Source: Lysobacter alkalisoli
GTDB lineage: Bacteria; Pseudomonadota; Gammaproteobacteria; Xanthomonadales; Xanthomonadaceae
Assembly: GCF_006547045.1 (NCBI RefSeq)
Contig: NZ_CP041242.1
Coordinates: forward strand, 563,501 to 627,500
Reading direction: 5' to 3'
Length of the DNA: 64,000 bases
In this document: positions 10,159 through 19,456 of the stretch, one piece after another
Layout: the number at the start of each line of letters is the position of its first letter
Position numbering within the stretch: position 1 is the stretch's first letter
Made by a program: the position numbers and the translations under genes
The notes under the pieces: model-generated
Seen by the model: only the letters and a program-made list of their open reading frames with translations
Told to the model about the DNA's origin: nothing
Database searches by the model: none

Positions 10159-11705
10159 TGACGCTGGGCGTCGCGCTGCCAGTGGTGATCATTGCCGGTT
10201 ACCAGGACGCGATGACCGCGCGCGTCGTCGACCTGCGGCATTGGCTAATCCCGTTGGCGGCGGGGCTGGTGGCCTGTTGCGGCTACCTTGCCGGCGCCTA
10301 CGCAATGCTCGGTGGGCGTCGTTATGCGTGGATGGTGCTGACCCTGCCCGGGTTTTTCTTGTTCAGCGACGCCAGTGGGTTCGGCATGTTGGCGGTGCAG
10401 GCGATGGTGCTGGCGGTGCTGGCTACGCTGGTTGCGGTGGCGTTCAAGCCCGACCTGGGCGAGCCTCCGCGCCGTCTGCCCGCGGTGCTGGCGACGGCGG
10501 TGCCGGTCCAGTTCGGCGCGTTCACGGTGCTGGTGCTGTTGAGCTTCGGCGTGGAGATGGTCTGGATTGCGCAGGGTTCGCACCCCAACAACATCCCGGT
10601 GCCGTTGCCCGGCGGCACCAAGGAAGCGCAGATGGCCAAGGGGCAGGACTTGCTGCTGAAGGGGTTGGCCGGCAGCCGTCATCCGGAGGCGCCGCTATGG
10701 CGCGAGCAGATCGCCCTGTCGGAGACCTTCGAGTACGGTCGCAGTTGGACCTACGCGCCGGCGCGGCACGAGATGAGCAATCTGTCGGCACTCGGGGCAA
10801 GCACGCGGTTCGGCGATGCCGAGAAGCAGGTCCAATGGACCTTCAGTCACGATCGCATGCGCTTCGTCGGCGTGGGTGTGGTCGACCGGCAGCCCAAGGG
10901 CGAGCTCGGCATCGGCGCCAATCATGCGGCCTTCCCGTCGCCTGCTTTGACCGATGGCGAGCGCTTGATCGTCAATGTCGATGCCAGCTATCAGTACGAC
11001 AAGGAGTCCGGGCGGATCTACCAGCGCACGCAATTGCCGCCGGGCGAGGTCATCTCCGGATTCCCCGATATGATCGGCGAAACGATGGCGATCCTCAGCA
11101 GCCGCGCGCTTTATCTCTACGATGCGCGTGCGGTGACCGAAGGTTTCGATCTGCTGCAGCCCAGGTTCCGGATTCCGACTCCGGGGGCGATCGGCGATCT
11201 GAGCCGTATCACCCAGATTGAGCTGCTCGATGGCTACCTGATCTCGTTCGTCTACGAATACAACGCGCACCTCGCTACAGGCGGCGTGCCGTTTCAGCAG
11301 ATCGTGCGCGTCGATGGCGATGGCCAAGTTGAACTCATCGCCCGACGCACCATCAAATACGACCATCCGCCGCTGTACCGCTATCGGACTTGGTGGTTGT
11401 CGCCGCTGGTGGACACCGTGTGGCGCAAGGCGACCGGCTGGTTCGCACCGCCCATGCCGCTTGCGGAGATGGACACGCCTCCCGTGCCACGCAGCATGTG
11501 GCTGCTGGCCGGTGTGCTGATGCTGCTCTCGCTGCTGGCCGCGATCTGGCGCACGGCGCGCATCGGCCTCTCGCCGGCGGCCCGCTGGGCGTGGGTGGTC
11601 GCCTGTGGCGCGCTCAGCCTGCCGGCGTTGGCCGCGTTGTGGTTGATCTATCCGGTGCGCGAGCAATGGCAGGACGCGCCGCTCGCCCAGCCGGCCCATG
11701 CCTGA
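10158..11705 (+). CDS. ABC permease, main C-terminal segment
   Basis: 515 residues if read from the ATG at 10158 that overlaps the upstream stop. It begins inside a membrane region (MTLGVALPVVIIAGYQ) with further helices near PLAAGLVACCGYLAGAY, MVLTLPGFFLFS and MLAVQAMVLAVLATLVAVAF. A large, probably extracytoplasmic domain of some 300 residues follows, then two last helices (SMWLLAGVLMLLSLLAAIW and WVVACGALSLPALAALWLI). The big loop domain is unlike simple exporters and I do not recognise a named family. It forms the membrane half of the transporter with the ATPase. The stop at 11705 lies about 119 bases before the peptidase start. Confidence 0.75.
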   Translation: MTLGVALPVVIIAGYQDAMTARVVDLRHWLIPLAAGLVACCGYLAGAYAMLGGRRYAWMVLTLPGFFLFSDASGFGMLAVQAMVLAVLATLVAVAFKPDLGEPPRRLPAVLATAVPVQFGAFTVLVLLSFGVEMVWIAQGSHPNNIPVPLPGGTKEAQMAKGQDLLLKGLAGSRHPEAPLWREQIALSETFEYGRSWTYAPARHEMSNLSALGASTRFGDAEKQVQWTFSHDRMRFVGVGVVDRQPKGELGIGANHAAFPSPALTDGERLIVNVDASYQYDKESGRIYQRTQLPPGEVISGFPDMIGETMAILSSRALYLYDARAVTEGFDLLQPRFRIPTPGAIGDLSRITQIELLDGYLISFVYEYNAHLATGGVPFQQIVRVDGDGQVELIARRTIKYDHPPLYRYRTWWLSPLVDTVWRKATGWFAPPMPLAEMDTPPVPRSMWLLAGVLMLLSLLAAIWRTARIGLSPAARWAWVVACGALSLPALAALWLIYPVREQWQDAPLAQPAHA

Positions 11706-11823
11706 TCGGCAACAGATCCACACCGCCATGCCCGCGAGCGGGAGCCCGGTGCAGTCGCTGTCCCAAGCGCCACCGGATTTCCGCTCTGCCGGGGTTGATC
11801 CGGTCCAAGTCCAAGGAAATGCA

Positions 11824-13878
11824 ATGAATCCGATCCCGACCCTACTCGGGGCATTGGCCTGCCTCGTCCTGTCGTGCTCCAGCGCGGCCACTGTTCGCGA
11901 CGATGCGGCTGCGCTGCGCGCCGCGACCGCAGTCGAAAGCGCGCGCAGTCCCGCGCCGCACCTGAGCCGTGCCGAATTCGTCGCCGTGCCGCCGCTCAGC
12001 AGCGTGACGCTCTCGCCCGATGGCCGTCATGTCGCCTATCTGGTCGACCAGGGCGGCGACGCGCGCAGCCTGTGGGTGTTGCCGACCGCCGGTGGCCACG
12101 CGCGCAATCTGTTGCCGCGGACCACGGCGCAACAAGCGCGCTGGTCACAGGACGGGAAATGGTTGTTCCTGCAAGGTGCCCGCTTTGTATCGAGTCTGGC
12201 GCTGCAGTCAGGCACTGGTATACGGATCGAGTTGGGTGGCACAACCCGACGTGAAACGATGATGGTCGATCCCTCGCAACCGGCTGCGCTAATCGTGCGC
12301 GAGGAACTGCGCTCGCCGGCACGCAAGCGCTGGCGTATCGTCCGCATCGATACTCGCGGACGCCGCACTGTATTGCGCGAGGATTCGTTGTGGATCCACG
12401 ACTTGACCCTGGATGCGCACGGCAATCTGCAATTCCTGATGCGCTACGACGGTCGCGATGCCCATCTGATCGAACGCATGGAGCCAAATGGCAGGCTGCG
12501 CGAGGTGCTGCGCTGGGACAACGGCGAAAGCGGCTCGCTGTTGGCCGGTACCGCGCGCGATGAGTTGTACCTGCGCAGCAACTTCGGCACCGATCTGAAA
12601 GGGGTGATGCGCCTGGACCCGGACGGGACGCTGCACACGGTCCATCAAGACCCGCGCGGCGAGGCCGATCTCGATCAGCTCGCCACCCATCCGCTGACCC
12701 ACCTGCCGATGATCGCCAGCTATCGCAGCATTGAAGCGGCGAGTTACGGCATCAGCGACGCGGAGCCACATGTCGATGCGATCCGGGCGCGATTCCCGCA
12801 TCGCGTGCTGGGCATCTCGATCGGCGCCGGTCCTGGCGCGCAGTGGCTGGTGTCGTCGCTGGGCAGCTCGCCGGACGCCCGGTGGTATCTGTACGACCCA
12901 CGCAGCAGGGGCTTTCGGCGCATCTTGGCGGAGTTCGGCCGACGATCGCGTTTGAACGATGCAGTGAGCGCACGCGAGATTCCGTTCGCCTACACGGCTT
13001 CGGACGGAATGCGCGTGCGCGGCTTCCTGCTGCTGCCACCCGGTGCCGACCCGGCGCGGGTGCCCCTGGTTGCGCAGGTCCATGGCGGTCCCTTCAGCCA
13101 CAATGAGGATGGTTACGGCCGCTACGACCGCATCGCCCAGTTCCTGGTCAATCGCGGTTACGCGGTGTTCCAGCCCAACTTCCGGGGTTCGACAGGACAT
13201 GGTCGACGCTACGCGTTGGCCGCGCGCGGCGATTTCGGCAATGGTCGCGTGCAGCAGGACATCGTCGATGGCGTGCGCTACTTGCTAGCCCACGGCATCG
13301 GCGATGCGGGCCGCGTCGGCATCGTCGGCCATTCTTTCGGCGGATACGCGGTCTTGCTGGGCGTCACCTTCCAGCCGGAGCTGTTCAAGATCGGCGTTGC
13401 GGGCTCGCCGCCTTCCGATTTCGCCTGGTTGATGCGCTGGAACGTCGACGAGGGCGAGCTCGGCACCACGCCCGGATTCGACCTCGAACAGATGTTGCGG
13501 CACAACGGCATCGACATCCGCGATGCCGCGGCCATGGCCCGGTTGAGCGCCCAGTCGCCGCTGGCGCACGCGGGCATGCTGCGTCGCCCCCTGGCCCTAG
13601 TTGCCGGTGGCCAGGACGAGCGCGTGCCGATCCGCGCCGTGACCCATTACGCCGCGACCTTGAGTTCGCTCGGCAAGCCAGCGACGTTGCTGGTCGAACC
13701 CGATGGCGCACATTCACCAGGCGATCCCATCCCGCGCGAAGGCTACATGTACGTGTTGGAAACGATGTTGCATGCACACTTGGGTGGGGACGCACCTGAG
13801 GCCCCAAGCTCGAAGCTACGCGCCTATCTGGACAGGAACCTGCGGCTGGTGGGTCCGGAGTTCGCCGGAACGCGCTGA
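11824..13878 (+). CDS. S9-family serine peptidase (prolyl oligopeptidase-like lipoprotein)
   Basis: 684 residues from the ATG at 11824, which follows AAGGAA; the frame is open further upstream but only this start gives a signal. The N-terminus (ALACLVLSC) is a lipoprotein signal. A beta-propeller region at about residues 60-400 has repeats such as SPDGRHVAYL and SQDGKWLFL. The alpha/beta hydrolase domain contains the NFRGSTGHGR loop, nucleophile GHSFGGYA, the acid in GGQDERVPI and the histidine in EPDGAHSPG. Such enzymes cleave short peptides at the envelope. It lies in line with the ABC genes, so a role linked to export or peptide handling is plausible but inferred. Confidence 0.9.
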   Translation: MNPIPTLLGALACLVLSCSSAATVRDDAAALRAATAVESARSPAPHLSRAEFVAVPPLSSVTLSPDGRHVAYLVDQGGDARSLWVLPTAGGHARNLLPRTTAQQARWSQDGKWLFLQGARFVSSLALQSGTGIRIELGGTTRRETMMVDPSQPAALIVREELRSPARKRWRIVRIDTRGRRTVLREDSLWIHDLTLDAHGNLQFLMRYDGRDAHLIERMEPNGRLREVLRWDNGESGSLLAGTARDELYLRSNFGTDLKGVMRLDPDGTLHTVHQDPRGEADLDQLATHPLTHLPMIASYRSIEAASYGISDAEPHVDAIRARFPHRVLGISIGAGPGAQWLVSSLGSSPDARWYLYDPRSRGFRRILAEFGRRSRLNDAVSAREIPFAYTASDGMRVRGFLLLPPGADPARVPLVAQVHGGPFSHNEDGYGRYDRIAQFLVNRGYAVFQPNFRGSTGHGRRYALAARGDFGNGRVQQDIVDGVRYLLAHGIGDAGRVGIVGHSFGGYAVLLGVTFQPELFKIGVAGSPPSDFAWLMRWNVDEGELGTTPGFDLEQMLRHNGIDIRDAAAMARLSAQSPLAHAGMLRRPLALVAGGQDERVPIRAVTHYAATLSSLGKPATLLVEPDGAHSPGDPIPREGYMYVLETMLHAHLGGDAPEAPSSKLRAYLDRNLRLVGPEFAGTR

Positions 13879-13938
13879 GCCAGCGACGTATCGACGGGCC
13901 GAGGAGTGCCGCTACCTGATAAGAGCAGGTGCGGCGGG

Positions 13939-14583
13939 TCAGTCGTGGCCCCACGGCGTGGGTGGAGTGTCTACCGGTTCGGTGAGGTCGAACTCGACCC
14001 GGAAGAGGCGGCCGGGGCGGGCCAGCTCATAGGCGAAGCTCTGGCCGGGCTCGATCTCCATCGCCCAGACATTGGTGGTGGACACGGTCAGCCCTTCGCG
14101 GTTGAACAGTTCCTGCGATTCGACGTCGACCGGGAACTCCTGGCGGACTTCGGTACCTGCACTCGTAGTGTCGCCGCCGTACATGGTCAGCACGTCCTCG
14201 CTGCCGTCTTCGTGGCGGTGGTCGTGCTTGAGGCGCAGACCGTCTTCGGTGCGGGTCAGCACCCAGGTGCGCGAGTGGTCGTCGCCAACGTGGAAGGGGA
14301 TGTTGATGCCATCGTCATGGCATTCGCGCACGTGCATCACCAGCGGCTTGCCGGTGAACGGGTCTTCGGCTTCCGGCGGCGGATCGTTGGCGACGATGCG
14401 GCCGGCGAAGGCCTGGCCGCAGTGGGTGGCGATGCGTTCGAGGAAGAGGTCGACAGGCTGCGTCTCGACGGTCTCTTCAGTCGGGACTTCGGCTTCCGCC
14501 TGCGATGGCGAGGTGGAGGGACCGCTGCAGGCGGCGAGGGCCAGCAACAGTGGCGGGACTGCGAAGTGGAATGGCTTGTTCAT
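13939..14583 (-). CDS. Conserved hypothetical lipoprotein
   Basis: 214 residues starting MNKPFHFAVPPLLLALAAC, a lipoprotein signal with the lipid-bearing cysteine at about residue 19 followed by a Ser/Glu-rich linker. The mature part is acidic and hydrophilic, with segments FAGRIVANDPPPEAEDPFTG and GLRLKHDHRHEDGSEDVL. I recognise no catalytic motif or named domain. An in-frame ATG twelve codons earlier lacks the signal character. The gene follows leuB in the same direction with a gap of about 50 bases, so it may be read through from the leu operon, but nothing links it functionally to leucine synthesis. Confidence 0.75.
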   Translation of the reverse strand: MNKPFHFAVPPLLLALAACSGPSTSPSQAEAEVPTEETVETQPVDLFLERIATHCGQAFAGRIVANDPPPEAEDPFTGKPLVMHVRECHDDGINIPFHVGDDHSRTWVLTRTEDGLRLKHDHRHEDGSEDVLTMYGGDTTSAGTEVRQEFPVDVESQELFNREGLTVSTTNVWAMEIEPGQSFAYELARPGRLFRVEFDLTEPVDTPPTPWGHD

Positions 14584-14632
14584 GCCCGCACCGTACCGGC
14601 TGGGCATGACGATGCGCAAGCCGAAGCCGGTC

Positions 14633-15720
14633 TCAATCCCGCATCACCACAGGATGGCATTCGATTTGCAGCTGTTCCAGCACCGCCGCGGTCGCCTCCT
14701 TCGTGGACACGCCGCGCCCGGCCGGGGCCAGGTCGGCAGTGAACAGGCCGGCGTCGAGCGCGCCTGATACCGCCTTCTCGACGCATTGCGCCTCGTCCTC
14801 CAGTCCCAGCGAATGGCGCAGCAGCAGAGCGCTGCTGAGGATGGTCGCGTAGGGGTTGGCGATGCCGCGGCCGGCGATGTCGGGCGCCGAACCGTGGATC
14901 GGCTCGTACAGACCGATCCTGCCTTCGCCCAGCGATGCCGACGGCAGCAGGCCAAGCGAGCCGGCCAGCATCGAGGCTTCGTCGGTGAGGATGTCGCCGA
15001 ACATGTTCTCGGTGACGATCACGTCGTACTCGCGCGGCCTGGACAGCAGGTGCATCGCCATCGAGTCGACCAGCTGGTGCTCGATCTCGATGTCGGGGAA
15101 CTCGTCGCGGGCGACGCGGGTCGCGACTTCGCGCCACAGTCGCGAGGTTTCCAGCACATTGGCCTTGTCGACCGAGGTGACCTTGCCACGGCGGCCGCGG
15201 GCCAGCTCGCAGGCGCGGCGTACCACGCGCTCGATCTCGGCCACGCTGTACTCACACAGATCACTGGCCGAAGTCTCGCTGCGGGTCTTGTCGCCGAAGT
15301 AGATGCCGCCGGTCAGTTCGCGCACGACGATCATGTCGACCCCGTTGAGCAGGTGCGGCTTGATCGGCGATGAGCCAAGCGCGGCGGGGTGCGGCTTGAC
15401 CGGGCGCAGGTTGGCGTACAGCCCGAGCGCCCGGCGGATCGCGAGCAGGCCCTGTTCGGGGCGTACCGGTGCCTTGGGGTCGGACCACTTCGGACCGCCG
15501 ACCGCGCCCAGCAGGATCGCGTCGGCGCACCGCGCGGCTTCGAGTGTATCGGCCGGCAGCGCTTCGCCGATGGCGTCGATGGCGGCGCCGCCAATGAGTT
15601 TTTCCTCGAAACGGAAGTCGTGGCCGTAGCGCTTGCCGACGGCCTTCAGCACATCGACCGCGGCGGCGGTGACCTCGGGCCGATGCCATCGCCGGGCAGG
15701 ACGACGATGTCAGCGCGCAT
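14633..15720 (-). CDS. leuB: 3-Isopropylmalate dehydrogenase, with an apparent frameshift near codon 16
   Basis: LeuB oxidises and decarboxylates 3-isopropylmalate with NAD in leucine synthesis. From 15652 to 14633 a long intact frame shows family motifs: [38 protein letters not shown] and the NAD site [18 protein letters not shown]. The natural start overlaps the leuD stop at 15720 and reads [15 protein letters not shown], after which the frame fails. Adding one base near 15676-15677 (on the plus strand CCTCGGG becomes CCTCCGGG) restores [15 protein letters not shown] and a 362-residue protein of normal length. As given, translation from 15720 stops early. This is either a true null allele or a one-base sequence error; everything else looks functional. 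Confidence 0.85.
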
Positions 15721-16321
15721 GGCAGATCTCCATCGGTGTGGTCTCCATTGAAGCGGTCTCCTCATAGCGTTGGATTGCGGGGGCCTGTCTGAGCAGATAG
15801 CCGAGCTGGTCGACGCCTTCGAGCAGGCAGGTGCGGGCGAAGGCGTCGAGCGGGAACTCGACCGTGCTGCCGCCCGGCAGGGTGACGGTGCGGGTGGCGA
15901 CGTCGATGCTCAACTCGATGCCGGGGCGATCGAGCAGCTCGTCGACCACGGCCTCGTCGAGCACGATCGGCAGCAGGCCATTCTTCAGCGCGTTGCTGCG
16001 GAAGATGTCGGCGATCTCGGCACTGATCACCGCGCGCAGGCCGAGGTCGGTCAGCGCCCATGGCGCGTGCTCGCGCGAGGAGCCGCAGCCGAAGTTGCGG
16101 CCGGCGACGAGGATCTTCGCCCCGGCGTTCCCGGCCTTGTTGAACGCGAAGTCCGGGTTCGGCGAGCCGTCGGCAAGATGGCGCCAGTCGTTGAAGGCGT
16201 GCTTGCCCAGTCCCCTGCGCTCGGTGGTGGTCAGAAAGCGCGCCGGGATGATCTGGTCGGTGTCGATGTTGCGCTCGCGCAGGACCACGGTGCGCGAGGT
16301 CAGGGTGGTGAAGGGATTCAT
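15710..16321 (-). CDS. leuD: 3-Isopropylmalate dehydratase small subunit
   Basis: 203 residues starting MNPFTTLTSRTVVL. With LeuC it isomerises 2- to 3-isopropylmalate. Family landmarks are NIDTDQIIPARFL, NFGCGSSREHAPWAL and the aconitase swivel-domain residues around AEIADIFRSNALKNGLLP. The frame is open upstream across a palindromic repeat whose translation (DSGFRRDN) is not protein-like, so the start at 16321 is preferred. The stop overlaps the leuB start by 11 bases. The gap to leuC holds that repeat, which could affect the relative amounts of the two subunits. Confidence 0.95.
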   Translation of the reverse strand: MNPFTTLTSRTVVLRERNIDTDQIIPARFLTTTERRGLGKHAFNDWRHLADGSPNPDFAFNKAGNAGAKILVAGRNFGCGSSREHAPWALTDLGLRAVISAEIADIFRSNALKNGLLPIVLDEAVVDELLDRPGIELSIDVATRTVTLPGGSTVEFPLDAFARTCLLEGVDQLGYLLRQAPAIQRYEETASMETTPMEICHAR

Positions 16322-16348
16322 GGACACTCCTGGGAACCGGGGTTCGTT

Positions 16349-16416
16349 ATCCCGGCGAAAGCCGGAATCCACGGCGCCCGGAAAAAGTCGAAATGGGTCC
16401 CGGCTTTCGCCGGGAT
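16349..16416. repeat. REP-like inverted repeat between leuC and leuD
   Basis: Two inverted copies of a unit with core CCCGGCGAAAGCCGG face each other (16349-16370 and 16395-16416), separated by about 24 bases. The outward flank GATGAC matches the common form of this dispersed proteobacterial repeat. It sits inside a transcribed operon and would fold into a strong RNA hairpin, which may protect the upstream leuC message or dampen leuD and leuB expression. No transposase for it is in the window. Confidence 0.8.
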
Positions 16417-16427
16417 GACGGGGTTGG

Positions 16428-17849
16428 TCATGCCGCTTCCTCCGACAGGAGCGCGCGGGGGTCGGTGATCTCGCCGGCCACCGCGCAGGCGGCCGCGGTC
16501 AGCGGCGAGGCGAGCACGGTGCGCGCGCCCTTGCCCTGGCGGCCCTCGAAGTTGCGGTTGCTGGTCGACACCGCGAGCTGGCCGGGTCCGACCAGGTCAC
16601 CGTTCATCGCGATGCACATCGAGCAGCCCGGCTCGCGCCACTCGGCGCCGGCCGCGCGCACGATCGCGTCGATGCCCTCGGCCTCGGCCTCGCGCTTGAC
16701 CTGCTCGGAACCGGGCACGACCAGCATGCGCACGCGTGGATGCACATGGCGCCCGCGCAGCACGCGCGCGGCCTCGCGCAGGTCGGACAGGCGCGAGTTG
16801 GTGCAACTGCCGATGAAGACCACGTCGACCGGCCGTCCGGCCAGTGCGGCATCGGCCTGCCAGCCCATGTAGTCGCGGGCCTTGGCCTCGTCGGGTTTGT
16901 GCGTGTCCGGCAGGCGTCCGGATACCGCCGCGACCTGGCCCGGGTGGGTACCCCAGGTGACGGTCGGCTGGATGTCGGCGGCGTCGATCCTCACCTCGCG
17001 GTCGAAACGCGCGCCCTCGTCGCTGCGGAACTGCTTCCAGCGCTCGACCGCGGCGTCGAACTCCGGACCCTGCGGTGCGCGCGGCGTGTTGCGCAGGTAC
17101 TCGAAGGTGATGGCGTCCGGCGCGACCAGCCCGGCGCGCGCGCCGGCCTCGATCGACATGTTGCAGACGGTCATGCGCTCGTCCATCGACAGCGCGCGGA
17201 TCGCGCTGCCGCGGTACTCGATCACGTGGCCGGTGCCGCCATTGACGCCGATCACGCCGATCACGTGCAGGATCAGGTCCTTGGCGGTCACCCCGGGACC
17301 GAGCTTGCCGTCGACGGTGATCGCCAGCGTCCTGGGCTTGCGCTGCAGCAGGCACTGGGTGGCCAGCACGTGGCCGACCTCGCTGGTGCCGATGCCGAAT
17401 GCCAGCGCGCCGAACGCGCCATGGGTGGCGGTGTGGCTGTCGCCGCAGACGATCGTCATGCCGGGCTGGGTCAGGCCCAGTTCCGGGCCGATCACGTGGA
17501 CGATGCCGCGCTGCGGGCTGTCCATGTCGAACAGTTCGACGCCGTGGCGCGCGCAGTTCTCGCGCAGGCGCTGCACCTGGGCGCGGGCCTGGTCATTGGC
17601 GAATGGCAGCACGCCGTTGGCGTCGGCGGGCAGGGTCGGGGTGGAGTGATCCATCGTCGCCTTGGTGCGATCCGGGCGACGCGGCGACAGCCCGCGCGAT
17701 TCGAGTTCGGAGAAGGCCTGCGGCGAGGTGACCTCGTGAATCAGGTGCAGGTCGATGTAGAGCACCGCCGGGGCGGCTTCGCTCTCCGGCGTGACGACGT
17801 GGGCGTCCCACAGTTTGTCGAACAGTGTTCTGGGTTGTTGGCTGGTCAT
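16428..17849 (-). CDS. leuC: 3-Isopropylmalate dehydratase large subunit
   Basis: 473 residues, the usual length. LeuC carries the [4Fe-4S] cluster of isopropylmalate isomerase. Cluster cysteines are in FIGSCTNSR (about residue 350) and GCSMCIAMN (about residues 410-413). Other aconitase signatures include [16 protein letters not shown] and [14 protein letters not shown]. The start [17 protein letters not shown] matches the family opening. It is the eighth gene of the ilv-leu operon, 62 bases after leuA and about 106 bases before leuD, with a REP-like repeat in the latter gap. Confidence 0.96.
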   Translation of the reverse strand: MTSQQPRTLFDKLWDAHVVTPESEAAPAVLYIDLHLIHEVTSPQAFSELESRGLSPRRPDRTKATMDHSTPTLPADANGVLPFANDQARAQVQRLRENCARHGVELFDMDSPQRGIVHVIGPELGLTQPGMTIVCGDSHTATHGAFGALAFGIGTSEVGHVLATQCLLQRKPRTLAITVDGKLGPGVTAKDLILHVIGVIGVNGGTGHVIEYRGSAIRALSMDERMTVCNMSIEAGARAGLVAPDAITFEYLRNTPRAPQGPEFDAAVERWKQFRSDEGARFDREVRIDAADIQPTVTWGTHPGQVAAVSGRLPDTHKPDEAKARDYMGWQADAALAGRPVDVVFIGSCTNSRLSDLREAARVLRGRHVHPRVRMLVVPGSEQVKREAEAEGIDAIVRAAGAEWREPGCSMCIAMNGDLVGPGQLAVSTSNRNFEGRQGKGARTVLASPLTAAACAVAGEITDPRALLSEEAA

Positions 17850-17890
17850 TGGCTGTGTGGCTGTAGGAGAGGGATGCGGGGCTGCTCAGA

Positions 17891-17916
17891 TCATGGCGTC
17901 AGGTCATGGCGTCAGG
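17891..17916. repeat. 13-bp tandem duplication across the leuA stop codon
   Basis: Two perfect adjacent copies of a 13-mer (plus-strand TCATGGCGTCAGG) cover the leuA stop. On the coding strand each copy carries ATGACCTGA, so the Met-Thr-stop end of leuA is repeated once just beyond the real end. It is harmless to the protein and looks like a replication-slippage product. Confidence 0.7.
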
Positions 17917-19456
17917 TCATCGCGACCCGCTTCTGCGGTACGGCGTCGCGTGATCGCAGCACACGGTTGGCGATGTCGAGCCAGGCGATTGCGCTGGCTT
18001 CCAGCACGTCGCGACTGGTGCCCTGGCCGGTCATCGCTTCGCCGTCGATGCGCGCGCTCAGGTTGGCTTCGCCGCGCGCGTCGGCGCCGACGCCCATGCT
18101 GTGCACTTCGTAGCTCTCCAGCTCGAAATCGACGCCGGTCGCCTGCGCCAGCGCCGCGAACAGCGCGGCCACCGGGCCGTCGCCCTGCGCGCTTTGCATG
18201 ATGTGCTGGCCCTCCGGGTCGGACAGGTCGACATGCGCGCGCGTGTGCTGGCCGTAGTCGGTCAGGCTCAGCGCGGAGATGCGCCAGCCTGGGCCGAATT
18301 TCTCGCCTTCGACCAGGCGCTGCAGGTCGCGGTCGGTGATCGTGTGCTGGGTCTGGGTCAGCGCCTTGGCGTCGGCAATGACCTGGTCCAGTTGCGCGTC
18401 GTCCAGCACGAAGCCCAGGTGGCGCAGGCGGCTGGCGACCGCGGCGCGTCCGCTATGGCGGCCGAGCACCAGTTGCGAATCGTCCCAGCCCACGTCCTGC
18501 GGGCGCATGATTTCGTAGGTATCGCGGTTCTTCAGCATGCCGTGCTGGTGTATGCCCGATTCGTGGGCGAAGGCGTTGGCGCCGACGATCGCCTTGTTGC
18601 GCTGCACCTGGTTGCCGGTGATGCGCGAGAGCAGGCGCGAGGTGGACAGCAGGCGGGTGGTGTCGATGCCGGTCTGCGCGCTGTAGTAGCCGCCGCGCAC
18701 GCGCAGCGCCATCACCAACTCCTCCAGCGCGGCGTTGCCGGCACGCTCGCCGATGCCGTTGATGGTGCATTCGACCTGGCGCGCGCCGCCCTCGATCGCG
18801 GCCAGCGAGTTGGCGACCGCCAGGCCGAGGTCGTTGTGGCAGTGCGCGCTGAAGACGACACCATCGGCACCCTTCACGTTCGCACGCAGGTATTCGAACA
18901 GCGTGCGGATTTCCTGCGGCGTGGTGTAGCCAACCGTGTCGGGCACGTTGAGGGTACGCGCGCCGGCTTCGATCGCGGCGTTGAAGACCTCGACCAGGAA
19001 TTCGCGCTCGGTGCGCAGTGCATCCTCGGCCGAGAACTCGACGTCGTCGACGTACTTGCGCGCCAGCGACACGCCCATGATCGTGTGCTCGATCACCTGT
19101 TCGCGGCTCATGTTGAGCTTGTGCTGGCGGTGCAAGGGGCTGGTGGAGATGAAGGTGTGGATGCGCGGTGCCGCGGCAGGTTGCAGCGCCGCCGCGCAGG
19201 CCTCGATGTCGCCGGCATGGCAGCGCGCCAGCGCGGCGATGCTGGCGCCACGCACTTCGCTGGCGATGGTCTTCACGGCATTGAAATCGGCCGGCGAACT
19301 GTTCGGGAAACCGGCTTCGATCACGTCCACGCCGAGATCAGCCAGCGCATGCGCGAACCTGATCTTCTGCGCAGCGCTCATGGTGAAGCCGGGCGACTGT
19401 TCGCCGTCGCGCAGGGTGGTGTCGAAGATGCGTACTCGGGCGGTGGAGTCGTTCAT
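17912..19456 (-). CDS. leuA: 2-Isopropylmalate synthase
   Basis: 514 residues, the normal LeuA length. It condenses acetyl-CoA with 2-ketoisovalerate in the first step of leucine synthesis. The HMG-CoA lyase-like barrel starts with [15 protein letters not shown], metal ligands lie in [17 protein letters not shown], and [18 protein letters not shown] follows. The C-terminal third (from about residue 390) is the LeuA allosteric domain that senses leucine. The ATG overlaps the ilvA stop by four bases (ATGA), implying coupled translation. The catalytic core looks intact, so enzyme-level leucine feedback is expected besides attenuation of the operon. Confidence 0.97.
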   Translation of the reverse strand: MNDSTARVRIFDTTLRDGEQSPGFTMSAAQKIRFAHALADLGVDVIEAGFPNSSPADFNAVKTIASEVRGASIAALARCHAGDIEACAAALQPAAAPRIHTFISTSPLHRQHKLNMSREQVIEHTIMGVSLARKYVDDVEFSAEDALRTEREFLVEVFNAAIEAGARTLNVPDTVGYTTPQEIRTLFEYLRANVKGADGVVFSAHCHNDLGLAVANSLAAIEGGARQVECTINGIGERAGNAALEELVMALRVRGGYYSAQTGIDTTRLLSTSRLLSRITGNQVQRNKAIVGANAFAHESGIHQHGMLKNRDTYEIMRPQDVGWDDSQLVLGRHSGRAAVASRLRHLGFVLDDAQLDQVIADAKALTQTQHTITDRDLQRLVEGEKFGPGWRISALSLTDYGQHTRAHVDLSDPEGQHIMQSAQGDGPVAALFAALAQATGVDFELESYEVHSMGVGADARGEANLSARIDGEAMTGQGTSRDVLEASAIAWLDIANRVLRSRDAVPQKRVAMT

